This document shows, piece after piece, positions 1 through 10,415 of a stretch of 64,000 bases of DNA. Made by a program: the position numbers and the translations under genes. The notes under the pieces are model-generated. The model was not told where the DNA came from, searched no databases, and worked only from the letters and a program-made list of their open reading frames with translations. Source of the stretch: Platanthera guangdongensis (taxonomy: Eukaryota; Streptophyta; Magnoliopsida; Asparagales; Orchidaceae); NCBI GenBank assembly GCA_039583875.1, contig CM077150.1:54067451-54131450 (forward strand), given 5' to 3'. Numbering within the stretch: the stretch's first letter is position 1; each line of letters opens with the position of its first letter.

Positions 1-379
1 TTACTCTCATCTTTTATCCATTACTTGCTTAAGCTTTATCAGATGATGATCTACAAAGCTCTTCCTTACTCTTATCAAATGCTAATGGCATCAATCATTG
101 ATCAAAGAATCTGACTCTCCTTGATCATCAAGCCTTGCTATTGGAATCTAGTCCAGATTGGCAGAATTCATCAAGTTTCTTCTCTACTGATCTGATCATA
201 TCCATCCTATCATATCAACAGTCAACACTCAACTTATTGATCTGGACTTCATGTTAAAGATATCATCTATAATATAGTAAGAAGATCACTATTTTGGTTT
301 GATCTTCATTCAATTATCAATAGAGTGCATCAGGCATTTCCTCTGCTATTTGATCATTTCCATCTTATCTCATCAATAG

Positions 380-1175
380 TTAGCGTTCGCAAGTTCCATT
401 CAGGTACTTGCAGCTTGGCTCACTATATTATTTCTGCTGCTCACTCTTCTCTTTGTAGTGATTAGCAGACACCTGCAAGTCTTATCCAGGTACTTGCAGC
501 TTAGTATTTTCATCATATCTGCTTCTAACTCTTTTCTTGTAGAAATCAGCAAACACTTGCAGTTTCGTCACAGGTACTTACAACCTTCTTTCATATATCA
601 TGTCTGCTTCTAACTCTTTTTTTGTAGAGACCAGGAGATGCTTGCAAGTTTCCTCACATGTACTTGCAATCTTCTTTCATATATTATGTCTGCTGCTCAC
701 TCTTCTCTTTGTAGTGATTAGCAGGCACATGCAAGTCTTATCTAGGTACTTGCAGTTTAGTCTTTTCATCATATCTACTTCTAACGCTTTTCTTGCAGAG
801 ATCAGCAAACACTTACAAGTTTCTTCACAGGTACTTGCAAACTACTTTCATATATTATGTCTGTTCCTAACTCTTTTCTTGCAGAGATCAGCAGACACTT
901 GCAAGTTTCTTCACAGGTACTTGCAACTTACTTTCATATATTACATCCACTTCTAACTCCTTTTCACATAGACTGGTAGATTCCTGCAAGTTACCTTCAG
1001 GTACTTGTAGCTTACTTTACTTCCATATCTGCCGCTAACTTCTCTTTTACAGCAACCAGCAAACACTTGCAAGTCCCCTTCACGTACTTGCAACTTATTT
1101 TTCTCTTCACGCATGTTGCTTACTCTTCCTTTTGCAGAGGATAACAGGTGCTTGCAAGCCTCCATCAGGTACTTC
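380..1175 (+). repeat. Tandem repeats of about 84 bp, 10 units, each with a small hairpin
   Basis: About ten diverged units begin near 386, 474, 552, 636, 724, 805, 893, 979, 1060 and 1145. Each carries a left arm like TTGCAAGT, a spacer of about 11-12 bases and the reverse complement ACTTGCAA, followed by a T-rich tract and 'cttttcttgcagag'. The same array in reverse orientation lies at 18680-19565, so the array belongs to the LTR family. It sits upstream of the presumed TATA box and may be an upstream regulatory array; that role is inferred. Confidence 0.85.
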
Positions 1176-2508
1176 CAAGTTATTATGCTTCTATGTTTTC
1201 CTCTCACCTTCATTTTGTAGAACTCAGTAGAAGACACATCTTCTTCGTTTTTGCAAAGGCAAACCCAGGTACGCGTAGGATGTACGTTCCATACATGCCT
1301 ACACTAACTTTTCCTTTACAGGAAAAAGACATGCAGTAGTAACCTCCTAAGGAGATACGTCAGGTTCTATCTCTCCTTGTCTCACCTCCTTCTTTGGGGT
1401 GGATCACGATTTTCGTGGGTATCCAACTTTTTCGAAGTTCCCTTCTGAACTTAAAAAAGTTCGGGGATTATGTTAACCTCGAAATTGGCGATCCTTCCCA
1501 AGGCTGCCAGCTCGCTAGTCACGGCCTGCACCGGGTTCTTCCTGGAGGTCGCTACGTCTTAGGGTGTGCGGACAGGTTTTTCTATCCGCTCAGGCCGCAC
1601 GGCTTGGGCGGTCTCAGCGGTCTGAATGCCCAGGCCGTGCATTGTTCCTTTTGTTCGCAGGGTCCGCAGACTGCTTCTTCAGTCCACCCCTGTAGACCGC
1701 GCGCTTTGCTAAGCTAACCGCTCCAAGCTTCTATCCACAGGTACTGACCAGCTTTGGCAAGCTTAGAACCTTAACCGCTCAGACCACCAATCAAAAGTGG
1801 CGACCTACCCCTAGGCCGCCAGCTAGCAACGCTTGATTCCACCTCGCCAGAATACGCGACCTGCCAGGTCGCCAAGCCAGGGCCGCACAGCAGGTGCGGC
1901 AAGTTCCATTCAACAGAGTGGCGGACTCCAGCAGCATGGGCGACCTGCTTCTTCAGTCCGCCTGAGGAGCGCGGACGCTCCAGCTCTCCGGCTACCCGCA
2001 AAGATCAGCGGACATATCCCAATATTCGCGAACTAGGCGGACTTGAAGTGCAGTCAATACTTCCAATCCGCCTATGTTGATGAACCCCAGCTCCAACTTA
2101 AGCACCAGCCGCCTCGTTCAACAGTAGAGGCGGACTCAGTTTACCGACTGAGGACTTAGCGGATATCCCTCAGCTCGTACCCTTGGCGCGTGCTCGCTCA
2201 ACTCATCAGCGGTGGACTCATTTCGTAGTCCACCACTCAACCTCCAGCACCCGCTTCCCAGTAGCAGGTGTGGTCTCTCAGCCCACACAGTCTTGGCGCG
2301 GGTTCGATCAGCTCAGTTTTGGTGGAGTCCTCTCAGTCTGCCAGCAGCAGGGGCGAACTCCTCCAAGTCCGCCATCAGTAGAACCAATTCCAGAAGCAAA
2401 GTCCCTGTCCGCGCGACCTGTTGCTGATCGACGGACTCCATTCTCTACTCGCACCAGTTACCGTCTCACCTTGGATAATGTCACCGAAAGCCATTACCTC
2501 CACGGGCT

Positions 2509-2516
2509 TATAAATA
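2509..2516 (+). promoter_or_regulatory. TATA box of LTR copy A
   Basis: TATAAATA in the context 'gggcttataaatagacac'. The equivalent place in copy C has TATAAATA on the minus strand at 23149-23158, which supports it as the LTR core promoter. Confidence 0.6.
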
Positions 2517-2744
2517 GACACACATACCTCCCATTGAGGGCAGGTTCTCACGCTTGAAGACAGCACACGATAAGCTCAATCCATCAACCCCTGCGGACTC
2601 CTTTTCCCAGTCCGTATTCCTTCTCTCTACCCTTAGTCGCGCGGCCTGCCGACCTTGCTCTTCAGTCCGCACGATCTCTCTTCTGGTACTCCTTCCTTAG
2701 TCGCCAGCTTCCCTAGTGTACCCTTTATTTATTTTCTTGTAAAG

Positions 2745-4621
2745 TGTTGGATCCCTAGTTAGATTTGGGCTAGGTTCACTAAGCTAGGATGTTTGACCCA
2801 ACATGTATATCCAGGGTCATGTTTGTGTCCTAGAGTCTAGACCATGTCCTTAGAGTCAACACTGCATGGACCAGCCATCAACAGACTATAGAAGACTCAA
2901 GACTTAGAGAAATTTCAAAGACTCAGAAAATGAGTTCTACGTTCGTCGAACTCAGGTCAACAAAAGTCGTGCTCAGCTCAATGAACTCAGGTAAAATTCT
3001 CTGAGCTGAGCTTGACGAATTTGGTTCTCAGATCGACGATCTCTAGATGGTCTACCTCAACATTCTAAGTCCAGAAATATCTAAATATTATAAGTCCAGA
3101 ACCATACTTCAGTCGACAAATTCATATTCTCAGCTCGATGAACTTAGACCACAGTATTGACAAGTTTATCAAATAGCTGTTAGCAGTTCTCAGGTCGACG
3201 AACTTAATTCTCAGGTCGACGAACTTAATTCTCAGGTCGACGATTTCTGGACACTCTACTTCAACATTCTAAAGTCCAAGAACTATTTCTCTAAACACTA
3301 GTCGACAAACTTATATTCTCAGCTCGACAATCTTGATACACATAATTAACAAGGCTCTGGAGAAAGCAATTATTTGGTCTTAGTTCGACGATCTTCGATC
3401 TCAGCTCGACGACCAAAGATTATCTGGTCGATGAACATAACTTCTCAGCTCGACGAACTCTGGACCTAGGTCGACGAATTCTGTTCTCTACTCGATGATT
3501 TTTGTGCAGTTCCAGACTTGGAAATTTCCCTCCCTATGTCCTTATTTTATTCTTCCTAAGTAATCAATGCTTAATATTCTCTGAATATTATCGTTAGAAG
3601 CAAGCATTGATTACGGTCTTCATCAGGATTATTACTTGCCCCTTTTCAATGGAACAATTGAGGAAATCATTTAATGCAGACATTCTCCAGGCCATCAACA
3701 ATCAATGCTGAAGGAATTCAAAAATTCAGAAGGAAGTGGTCATAAGAAAGACAAAAAGGATTTTTTCTTCTTCCTTCTCAATACAGACGACATACAGAAT
3801 AGAGTGAACACAGAGAACAAGATACACAGGGCAATAGAACAGTAAAGAAGAAAAGCCCTAGTCCAGAGAAATAATACCAGACATAGAAGAAGAAGAACAT
3901 CAATCAAAAATCAAGAGTCTCCTTCTCTCTTCATTCCAGGATTCTTCAGAGGACAAAAAATACTCTATCAGTCAAGAAGTTCCTGGATACCTTCTGGTCA
4001 AGGCTGAAATATTGAAGACCTACTCACCCTATAGAAAAGTTCCAACCTTCTTGAACAAATCAATATCTCAGGGGGAGCTTTGTTAACATCAAAAGATCCA
4101 CTAAAGTCTTCTCAGTTGTATTTGAGAAAGAGAAGTCAACAACACTCTCTCATCCCCCCACTGTAAAAAGGGTTCTTTAACTCCCTTCAAAAGTTATTCC
4201 TGGTTGCAAGTCACCTGACCAAAAGACTTGGGATTGGTTTTTGAGCACCTGATCAAAAGCTCATTGGTGGCAGTAACCTGATCAAAAACATGAGTGGATT
4301 CCTACCAGGGTGGTAGAAGAGTGGATATACCCAGGTTTGGAACACTATAAAATTCTTGTGTCGTCTGGTTGCCATCTGGTTCTTTTGTTTTTGCTGTGGC
4401 TGTGCTAGTTAGATTTGATGTGTTTGTGATTAATTAGTTTATATTTTGATGTGCCTGTGGTAGGGTATTTTATCTTAGGACTGTTCTTTTACTTACAATA
4501 TATTTTGGTATCAAATAGCTTTCTTACTTAGTAGATTTTATTAAACAGCAAAAAGCCTTACAAGTTTCAAATACTCTATTCACCCCCCTCTAGAGTATAA
4601 CAGATCTAACCCTAACTTTCA
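2745..4621 (+). repeat. Element 1 5' LTR
   Basis: Starts TGTTGGATCC and ends CTAACTTTCA just before the primer site; 1877 bp. It pairs with 13589-15507 and differs from it by many scattered substitutions and small indels, as expected of an old insertion. A TATAAAA lies at 4346-4352 and a polyC-rich tract (attcacccccctctag) near 4580, the place of the Sirevirus integrase signal. Confidence 0.92.
2930..3510 (+). promoter_or_regulatory. Cluster of TCGA-core boxes in element 1 5' LTR
   Basis: Repeated short motifs of the forms TCGACGAA, TTCGTCGA, CTCGACGA and GGTCGACGA recur about every 20-50 bases, often as 'ctcaggtcgacgaactt'. The first pair, near 2940-2970, is an imperfect inverted repeat. 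Many copies show C-to-T or G-to-A decay (for example gtcgatga). The same boxes occur in the 3' LTR, inside gag and before the third ORF of this element. Confidence 0.85.
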
Positions 4622-4623
4622 AT

Positions 4624-4639
4624 TGGTATCAGATCAAGG
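4624..4639 (+). other. Element 1 primer-binding site (initiator tRNA-Met)
   Basis: TGGTATCAGATCAAGG, two bases after the LTR end. It matches the 3' end complement of plant initiator tRNA-Met (TGGTATCAGAGC) except near its inner side. This is where minus-strand DNA synthesis starts. Confidence 0.85.
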
Positions 4640-4725
4640 TTCCTTTGGTTGTACAAGTTAACCCTTGAACCAAAAGATCTTGTGTTAGATCTGTTTTTTA
4701 TTTCTATTAGGATTATATTCACAGC

Positions 4726-6838
4726 ATGACATAGAATAAAGATTATGCAAGCACAAGACCTCCAGTATGCAACTTAAATAAGTTTGCCATCTAGAAGGCA
4801 AGAATAAAACTGTATATGAATCTATTGATGAGGACATCTACAACTCTATCTTGACAGGTCCTCCTCAACCAGCTGCATCCACATCAACTTCCAGCACTCA
4901 TGCAGTTCCACCACCTGAGTAGACTGATGCCCAAAAGAGAGCCAAGGTTGCTGATGCTAAAGCCATGAACATTCTAGCTCAAACAATGTCTGATGACATT
5001 TTCCAAAGAGTGGCTGAATGCACTTCAGCCAAGGCTATTTGGGACTCCCTCAACCAAGTGGTGGCTGGTTCTTCTGATGAAAGGAAGGACAAAATGTCAA
5101 ATCTCATATCCCAGTTTGAGAACTTCAAGAAAGATGAAGCAGAATCTATTGCAGACATGTACAATAGGCTGAGCTCAATAATCAATGAGCTAAAGACCTT
5201 GGATAAAGACATCACCCTCACTGAGATGAATGATAAAATTCTCATGTGCTTCCCAAGCTCATGGGATTCAAGAATCTGGCCAATCAAGGAGGCCAGGAGC
5301 CTAAATGAGATTTTCACAGAATCTCTATTAGGAAAGCTCAAGTCCTATAAGCAGCTAATCAAGTCCAGAGAAGCAGCTTAACAAAGGACTCCTCCACTAG
5401 CTAGGAAAGAGCACAACCTGGCATTCAAGGCTGTTGAAGAATCTGAAGCCTCAATAGTGAATGAAGAGCTAATGAGTCTTCTTGCCAAAAGGTTTTACAA
5501 AATGGCAAGGAAAGACTTCAGGAGAAAATCATCCAAACAGGATGACAAGCCAGGGTATGACAAAACACCCACTAAAGAAGTAGTTTACTTGGGCTGCAGG
5601 AAACCTGGACACTTCATCTCAGAGTGTCTAGAGAATCAAAAGAAATAAAGGAGAAGAGAGAAGGACTCCAGAAGACAACAAAGCTCCAGGCTTCCTCCAG
5701 TAAATACAAGAAGAAGGAGAAGGGCTTTGTAGCTGAAAGCTGGAGTGACACTGAAGATGAATCCACATGTTCAAGTTCCAGTGAAGAAGAAGAAGAGCTA
5801 AGGGCCAAGGAAGTCTGCCTCATGGATATTGATACCTCCAGAAGTCAATCAGAAGAGGAAGAATCTGAAGATGAAGGAGCTTCAGAATCAGAAGCTGATC
5901 AGGTATTGTTATTTTTTGACTATAATTCTGATAGTTTCAAAATTGAATTTAAAACTATGTGCATTGATTTAATAAAATCAGAAAAGGAAATCAAAATACT
6001 TAGTGAAAAATTATCAAATCAGGAAAACATCATTTCTGAAAACACCAAGTTAAAAGAAGAACTAACATTAGCTAATGAACAAATCACTTCATTAAAAACA
6101 GAGCTATGTGAGGCCAAACAACTTGAGGAATCTCTCAATAGGAGAAGCCTTAAGCTGATGGACATCACAAGCACAATCAATGTCAGACTAAATGACAAAC
6201 TAGGCTTGGGTGCATCATCAAGTTTACCCCCCATACTCAAGAAGAATATATTAACCGCACCAATAAAGTTTGTGTCTGAAAAGGGTAGAGAAAAGGTAGA
6301 TAATAACAATCCCAGTCAAACTGAAATAACACATAAAAACAAGAAAAATCAAACTCAAAAAACCTTAGATAAAAACAAAGTTCAGCAGATTTCATCGAAC
6401 TCAGATCGACGAAATGTGGCCAGTTCGTCGAACTCAAGTCGACGAACGCTGAACGCAAATCTATATAATAATCATTCATCTTACTGCGATCGACGAACTG
6501 TGTATGGTTTGTCGAAGAGAGATCGACGAACTTGGGGCACAAAAAATGAGTATGTTCATTCTCTGAGCAGAGATCGAAGATCTCATCCCATTTCATCGAA
6601 CTCTGGTCGACGAACTCACAGCATTTTGTTGAACCCAGAAAGACTTAATAAAAGACATAACTATTACAGCAACTCTAATAAATCTAGGAAACCTTTTAAT
6701 CCACTGGCTGATTGGATAATTCCTCCTAGAAGATATCACCCCTTAGGGTATAAATCACAACCTGAATTTTCAGTAATATCTACTTTCTCATATCAACAAT
6801 ATAAAGGACCCAAGGTAACCTGGGTCAAGAACCACTAA
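4726..6838 (+). pseudogene. Element 1 gag, broken
   Basis: Gag forms the virus-like particle and binds the element RNA. The reading frame starts at the ATG at 4726 (first residues MT then a stop, then NKDYASTRPP), with a second early stop where a Trp codon became TAG, a frame change near 4810 and a TAG near 4920. The UBN2-like capsid region is open at 4965-5381. The zinc knuckle near 5590-5625 reads LGCRKPGHFISEC and has lost the first Cys of CX2CX4HX4C. The last 404 codons (5624-6838) are an acidic, Ser-rich, coiled-coil-like segment followed by DRR-rich repeats and the usual gag tail (GPKVTWVKNH). The stop at 6838 is followed by pol in a different frame. Confidence 0.88.
6385..6632 (+). repeat. 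TCGA-core boxes inside the gag coding region
   Basis: At least eight copies of the LTR box (forms TCATCGAACTC, GATCGACGAA, TTCGTCGAACTC) lie in frame in the gag tail. They are translated into repeated SNSDRRN-like and SRDRRS-like peptides. The same motif is otherwise found only in the non-coding parts of this element. Confidence 0.85.
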
Positions 6839-6885
6839 CTGTTTTCATTGCAGGAAAAGTGCTGTCCAGTGTTAATCAAAAAGGG

Positions 6886-9800
6886 TACCTGGATAGTGGA
6901 TGCTCCAAGCATATGACTGGAAGCAATGACAACTTAATTAACTACAAGTCTAAGCTGGGACCAAAGGTTATCTTTGGTGATTCAAATTGGGGCTAGTCAG
7001 AGGGCTTTGGAGAAGTAAAGATTGGAGCAGTCACTTTTAAAAGGGTGACATATGTAAGTGGACTCAAGCATAATCTCATCTCCATAAGCCAACTATGTGA
7101 TGAAGGTTATCACATACACTTTAACTCAAAATCTTGTATTATTTATAATAAAGAAAAATAAAATGTTTTAATTGGAAATTGACAAGGAAACATATATTTA
7201 GTTGATTTTTATTCTGCACCTTTAGACATTTATCTACTTAATATTATCAGCAGTCAAAATGAATTATGGCATAAAAGGCTAGAACATGTAAATATGAAAA
7301 ACATTACTAGGCTATCTAAAGACAGCCTTGTGAGAGGTTTACCTTCTGGTCCCTACAAGAAGGAAGGCCTCTGCAGGGCTTATCAACTAGGAAAGCAAAC
7401 TAAATCTAGTTTTAAGTCAGTTAATAAAAGTGATTCCCCTAGGATTTTGTACTTGCTACACATGGACCTATTTGGACCTATTGTTGTATAAAGCCTAGGA
7501 GGTAAATCCTATACTCTAGTTATTGTAGATGACTTCTTAAGATTCACTTGGGTGTTCTTTCTGAGATCTAAGTCAGATACCTTCAAAGTTCTTACAGATT
7601 TTCTCAGGACCATACAGATTGAGTACTCTACTCATGTTGCATTGATTAGAAGTGATCATGGTATAGAGTTTGAGTCTCTTCTTATGCATGAGTTCTGTGA
7701 GAAGGAAGGTATCAGGCACTGATTCTCAGCTCCTAGAAATCCCCAATAAAATGGGATAGCTGAAAGGAAGAATAGAACCTTAATCGAAGCTGCAAACACA
7801 TTACTTGCAGATGCTTATATGCACCTATCCTTTTGGGGAGAGGCTGTAAGCACAACAAATTATATACTAAACAAAAGCCTAATACATAAACATAAGAAAA
7901 GGACTCCATATGAACTGCTTAAAGGGAAGAAACCTAAAATCACATATTTTAAAGTATTTGGATGCATATGTTATATACATAATAACAACAAGAAATATAT
8001 TAGAAAGTTTGAAGCTAAGGCTGAAGAGGAAATATTTCTAGGATATTCCCAAGTAAGCAAAGCTTATAGGGTGTTTAATAAATCCTCTTTAAAAATTGAA
8101 GAATCAATTCATGTTACTTTTGATGAGGCTAACATGTCTTATAAGGAGAAAGAAATTTCTACCAATAGCACCTTGCAGGTACCTCACTTGTGTGAGAAAA
8201 TGGGTGAATTAAACCTTCCATAAGAAGCTATAGTACCTTCTCCTCCACAAGTTGATGAAGACAGTGAAGAAGAAAGCACAAAAGTGGTTGAAATTCATTT
8301 AACAACAGACATAATTCCATAAGAGGAATTAATTCCAAATGCTGTTGCTGAACCAACTCCACCCACTGATCTTGTCACACTAAGGGATCACCCTAGATCC
8401 CAAGTGATTGGAGATAAATCAGCAGGTGTACAGAGAAGGGCATCAACTCAACCAAGATGTGATGCATGCCTGTTTTCTCGCTCAAGTTGATCCCCAATCC
8501 ATAAAAGATGCTGAGCAAGATCCCCACTGGATCATTGCAATGCAAGAGGAACTCAACCAATTTAAGAGATGTAGAGTTTGAGATTTAGTTCCAAGACCCA
8601 AAGACTACCCAGTCATTCGAACTAAATGGGTATATAGAAACAAACTAGATGCCCATAATGTAATTGTGAGGAACAAGGCTAGGATTGTTGCTCAAGGTTA
8701 TAGGCAAGAAGAAAGGATAGACTATGACCAAATATTTGCGCCAGTTGCAAGGTTGGAAGCAATCAGAATCTTCCTTGCTTATGCTGCATACAAGAAGTTC
8801 AAAGTCTATAAGATGGATGTAAAGAGTGCCTTCCTGAATGGAGTACTGAAAGAAGAGGTTTATGTTGAACAACCTCTAGGTTTTATCTCTCCAACCCATC
8901 CCTCATATGTTTTTAGATTACATAAAGCTCTTTATAGTTTAAAGCAAGCTTCAAGAGCTTGGTATGAGACCCTAGCTAGCTTCCTGATAGAGCATAAATT
9001 CACTAGAGGCATGGTAGATAGAACATTATTCACTAGGAACCAAAAGGATAAAATATTGTTAGTATAAATATATGTAGATGACATTATATTTGGGTCTACT
9101 GATTCCAAACTATGTAAGAGGTTTTCTAACCTCATGCATTCTAAGTTTGAAATGAGTAGCATGGGTGAGCTCTCCTACTTCCTTGGTCTCCAAGTGAAGC
9201 AGCTACCTGATGACATCTTCATATCCCAAGCTAAATTTGCTAAAGAGCTTATTAAGAAGTTTGGGATGGCTGATGCCTCAGTAAATAAAACACCTATGGC
9301 CACTAATGTTGTAATAGACACCGATGAACATGGGAAACCAGTTGATTAGAAATTATATAGGGGCATTGCTGGGTCCCTACTATATCTTACAGCAAGCAGA
9401 CCTGACATAATGTTTGCCACATGTCTTTGTGCTAGGTTCCAAGTGAACCCTAAAGAATCTCATCTAGTTTTTCTAAAAATTTTTTTGAGATATATAAAGA
9501 GTTGTCCTAGTCTAGGACTCTGGTATCCTAATGCGTTAGAATTTGATTTAATTGGATATTCAGATGCTGACTTTGCTGGATGCGGGGTAGACAAAAAAAG
9601 TACCTTAGAGACTTGTCAGTTCCTTGGTATGAGATTAGTGTCATGATTCTAAAAGAAACAATCATCTGTGTCTACATCAACTGTTGAAGCAGAATACATA
9701 GCAGCTGGATGTTATTGTTCCCAGATGTTGTGGACTCAAAACCAACTCCTGGACTATGGGTTCAACTTAAATAATTCAACTCTATTTTGTGATAACACAA

Positions 9801-10023
9801 GTACTATATCTATATCACAAAATACAGTCCATCACAGTAGGACTAAGCATATAGATATTAGGCACCATTTCATTAGAGAGTGTGTAGGCAAAAATAAAGT
9901 TAATCTTGTCTATATCTACACTGATCTACAAAGAGCTGATATTTTCACCAAACCCCTGGATGAAAGAAATCACTTGTTCTTTATAAATCAGCTTGGTATG
10001 ATAAATGAAGAAGATTTAAATTG
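6886..10023 (+). pseudogene. Element 1 pol (PR-INT-RT-RNase H), broken
   Basis: Polyprotein for proteolysis, integration and reverse transcription. Protease and integrase lie in one frame from 6886 to 8223: the DSG of YLDSGCSKHMTG at 6886, integrase motifs HMDLFGP near 7465, IRSDHGIEF near 7650 and [10 protein letters not shown] near 7755. In-frame stops occur near 6996, 7159, 7182, 7489, 7722 and 7747. A frame change falls between 8223 and 8560. RT and RNase H run in another frame from about 8560 to 10023: [10 protein letters not shown] near 8740, YVDDIIFGS near 9070 (a stop just before it), YSDADFAGC near 9557, HSRTKHIDIR near 9835 and the end MINEEDLN. The damage is typical of an old copy. 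Confidence 0.92.
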
Positions 10024-10027
10024 ATTT

Positions 10028-10335
10028 CTGTATGCAGTCGATGAATTTCTCAAAGTTCGTCGTACAAAGATCGACGAACTGTGAAAGGTTCTAGAGATAT
10101 TCATCGAACGGAGATCGACAAACTCTCTATGTGTGATGTTATTTTTGTTGAACGCAGATCGACGAATCTTCTTCAGAAAACTTTCGTTGAACGGAGCTCG
10201 ATGAAATGTTCTCACATCTTCAGACTAAGCTCGACTAATTATTTAACTACAAATTATTTCGTTGACCTCAGATCGAAGAATTCTTTTATTTTTCGTGGAA
10301 TGGGGTTTGTCGATTCATATTCTGGAAAACCTTAT
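10028..10335 (+). promoter_or_regulatory. TCGA-core boxes between pol and third ORF, element 1
   Basis: Eight or more diverged copies of the LTR box (agttcgtcg, gatcgacgaac, ttcatcgaacggagatcgac, ttgaacgcagatcgacgaa) fill the spacer right after the pol stop. A pyrimidine tract and 'ttgcag' (10386-10407) follow, then the third ORF start at 10416. Confidence 0.82.
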
Positions 10336-10415
10336 ATCTAGGTTTTCTTCGACCTCCGTCCCGCGCTTTTAGTTCCCTTGCACTTGATCTTTGTTTTTCT
10401 CTTGCAGGTGAACTA

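Larger units (their letters stand above)
1..2744 (+). mobile_element. Tat-type Ty3/gypsy LTR copy A, left part
   Basis: Non-coding LTR sequence cut by the window edge. It matches, in reverse orientation, 17360-19900 (copy B) and 22534-24354 (copy C). The match covers the AT-rich start (1-380), the tandem repeats (380-1175), the junction near 1340-1500 around 'ggcgatcc', the region rich in 'gcggact' and the TATA region near 2509. It breaks at 2744 where element 1 inserted and resumes at 15513. Assignment to the Tat group rests on the gag beside copy C, not on the LTR itself. The short reading frames across it (for example 600-956, 1394-1717, 2183-2557) are chance frames in repeats. Confidence 0.8.

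Noticed and set aside
600..2557. Several frames of 60-124 codons in LTR copy A
   Set aside because: They follow the tandem repeat period or lie in LTR sequence that is not conserved as protein in copies B and C.
4979..5341. Minus-strand 120-codon frame opposite gag of element 1
   Set aside because: Shadow of the gag capsid region, which has clear homology on the + strand.
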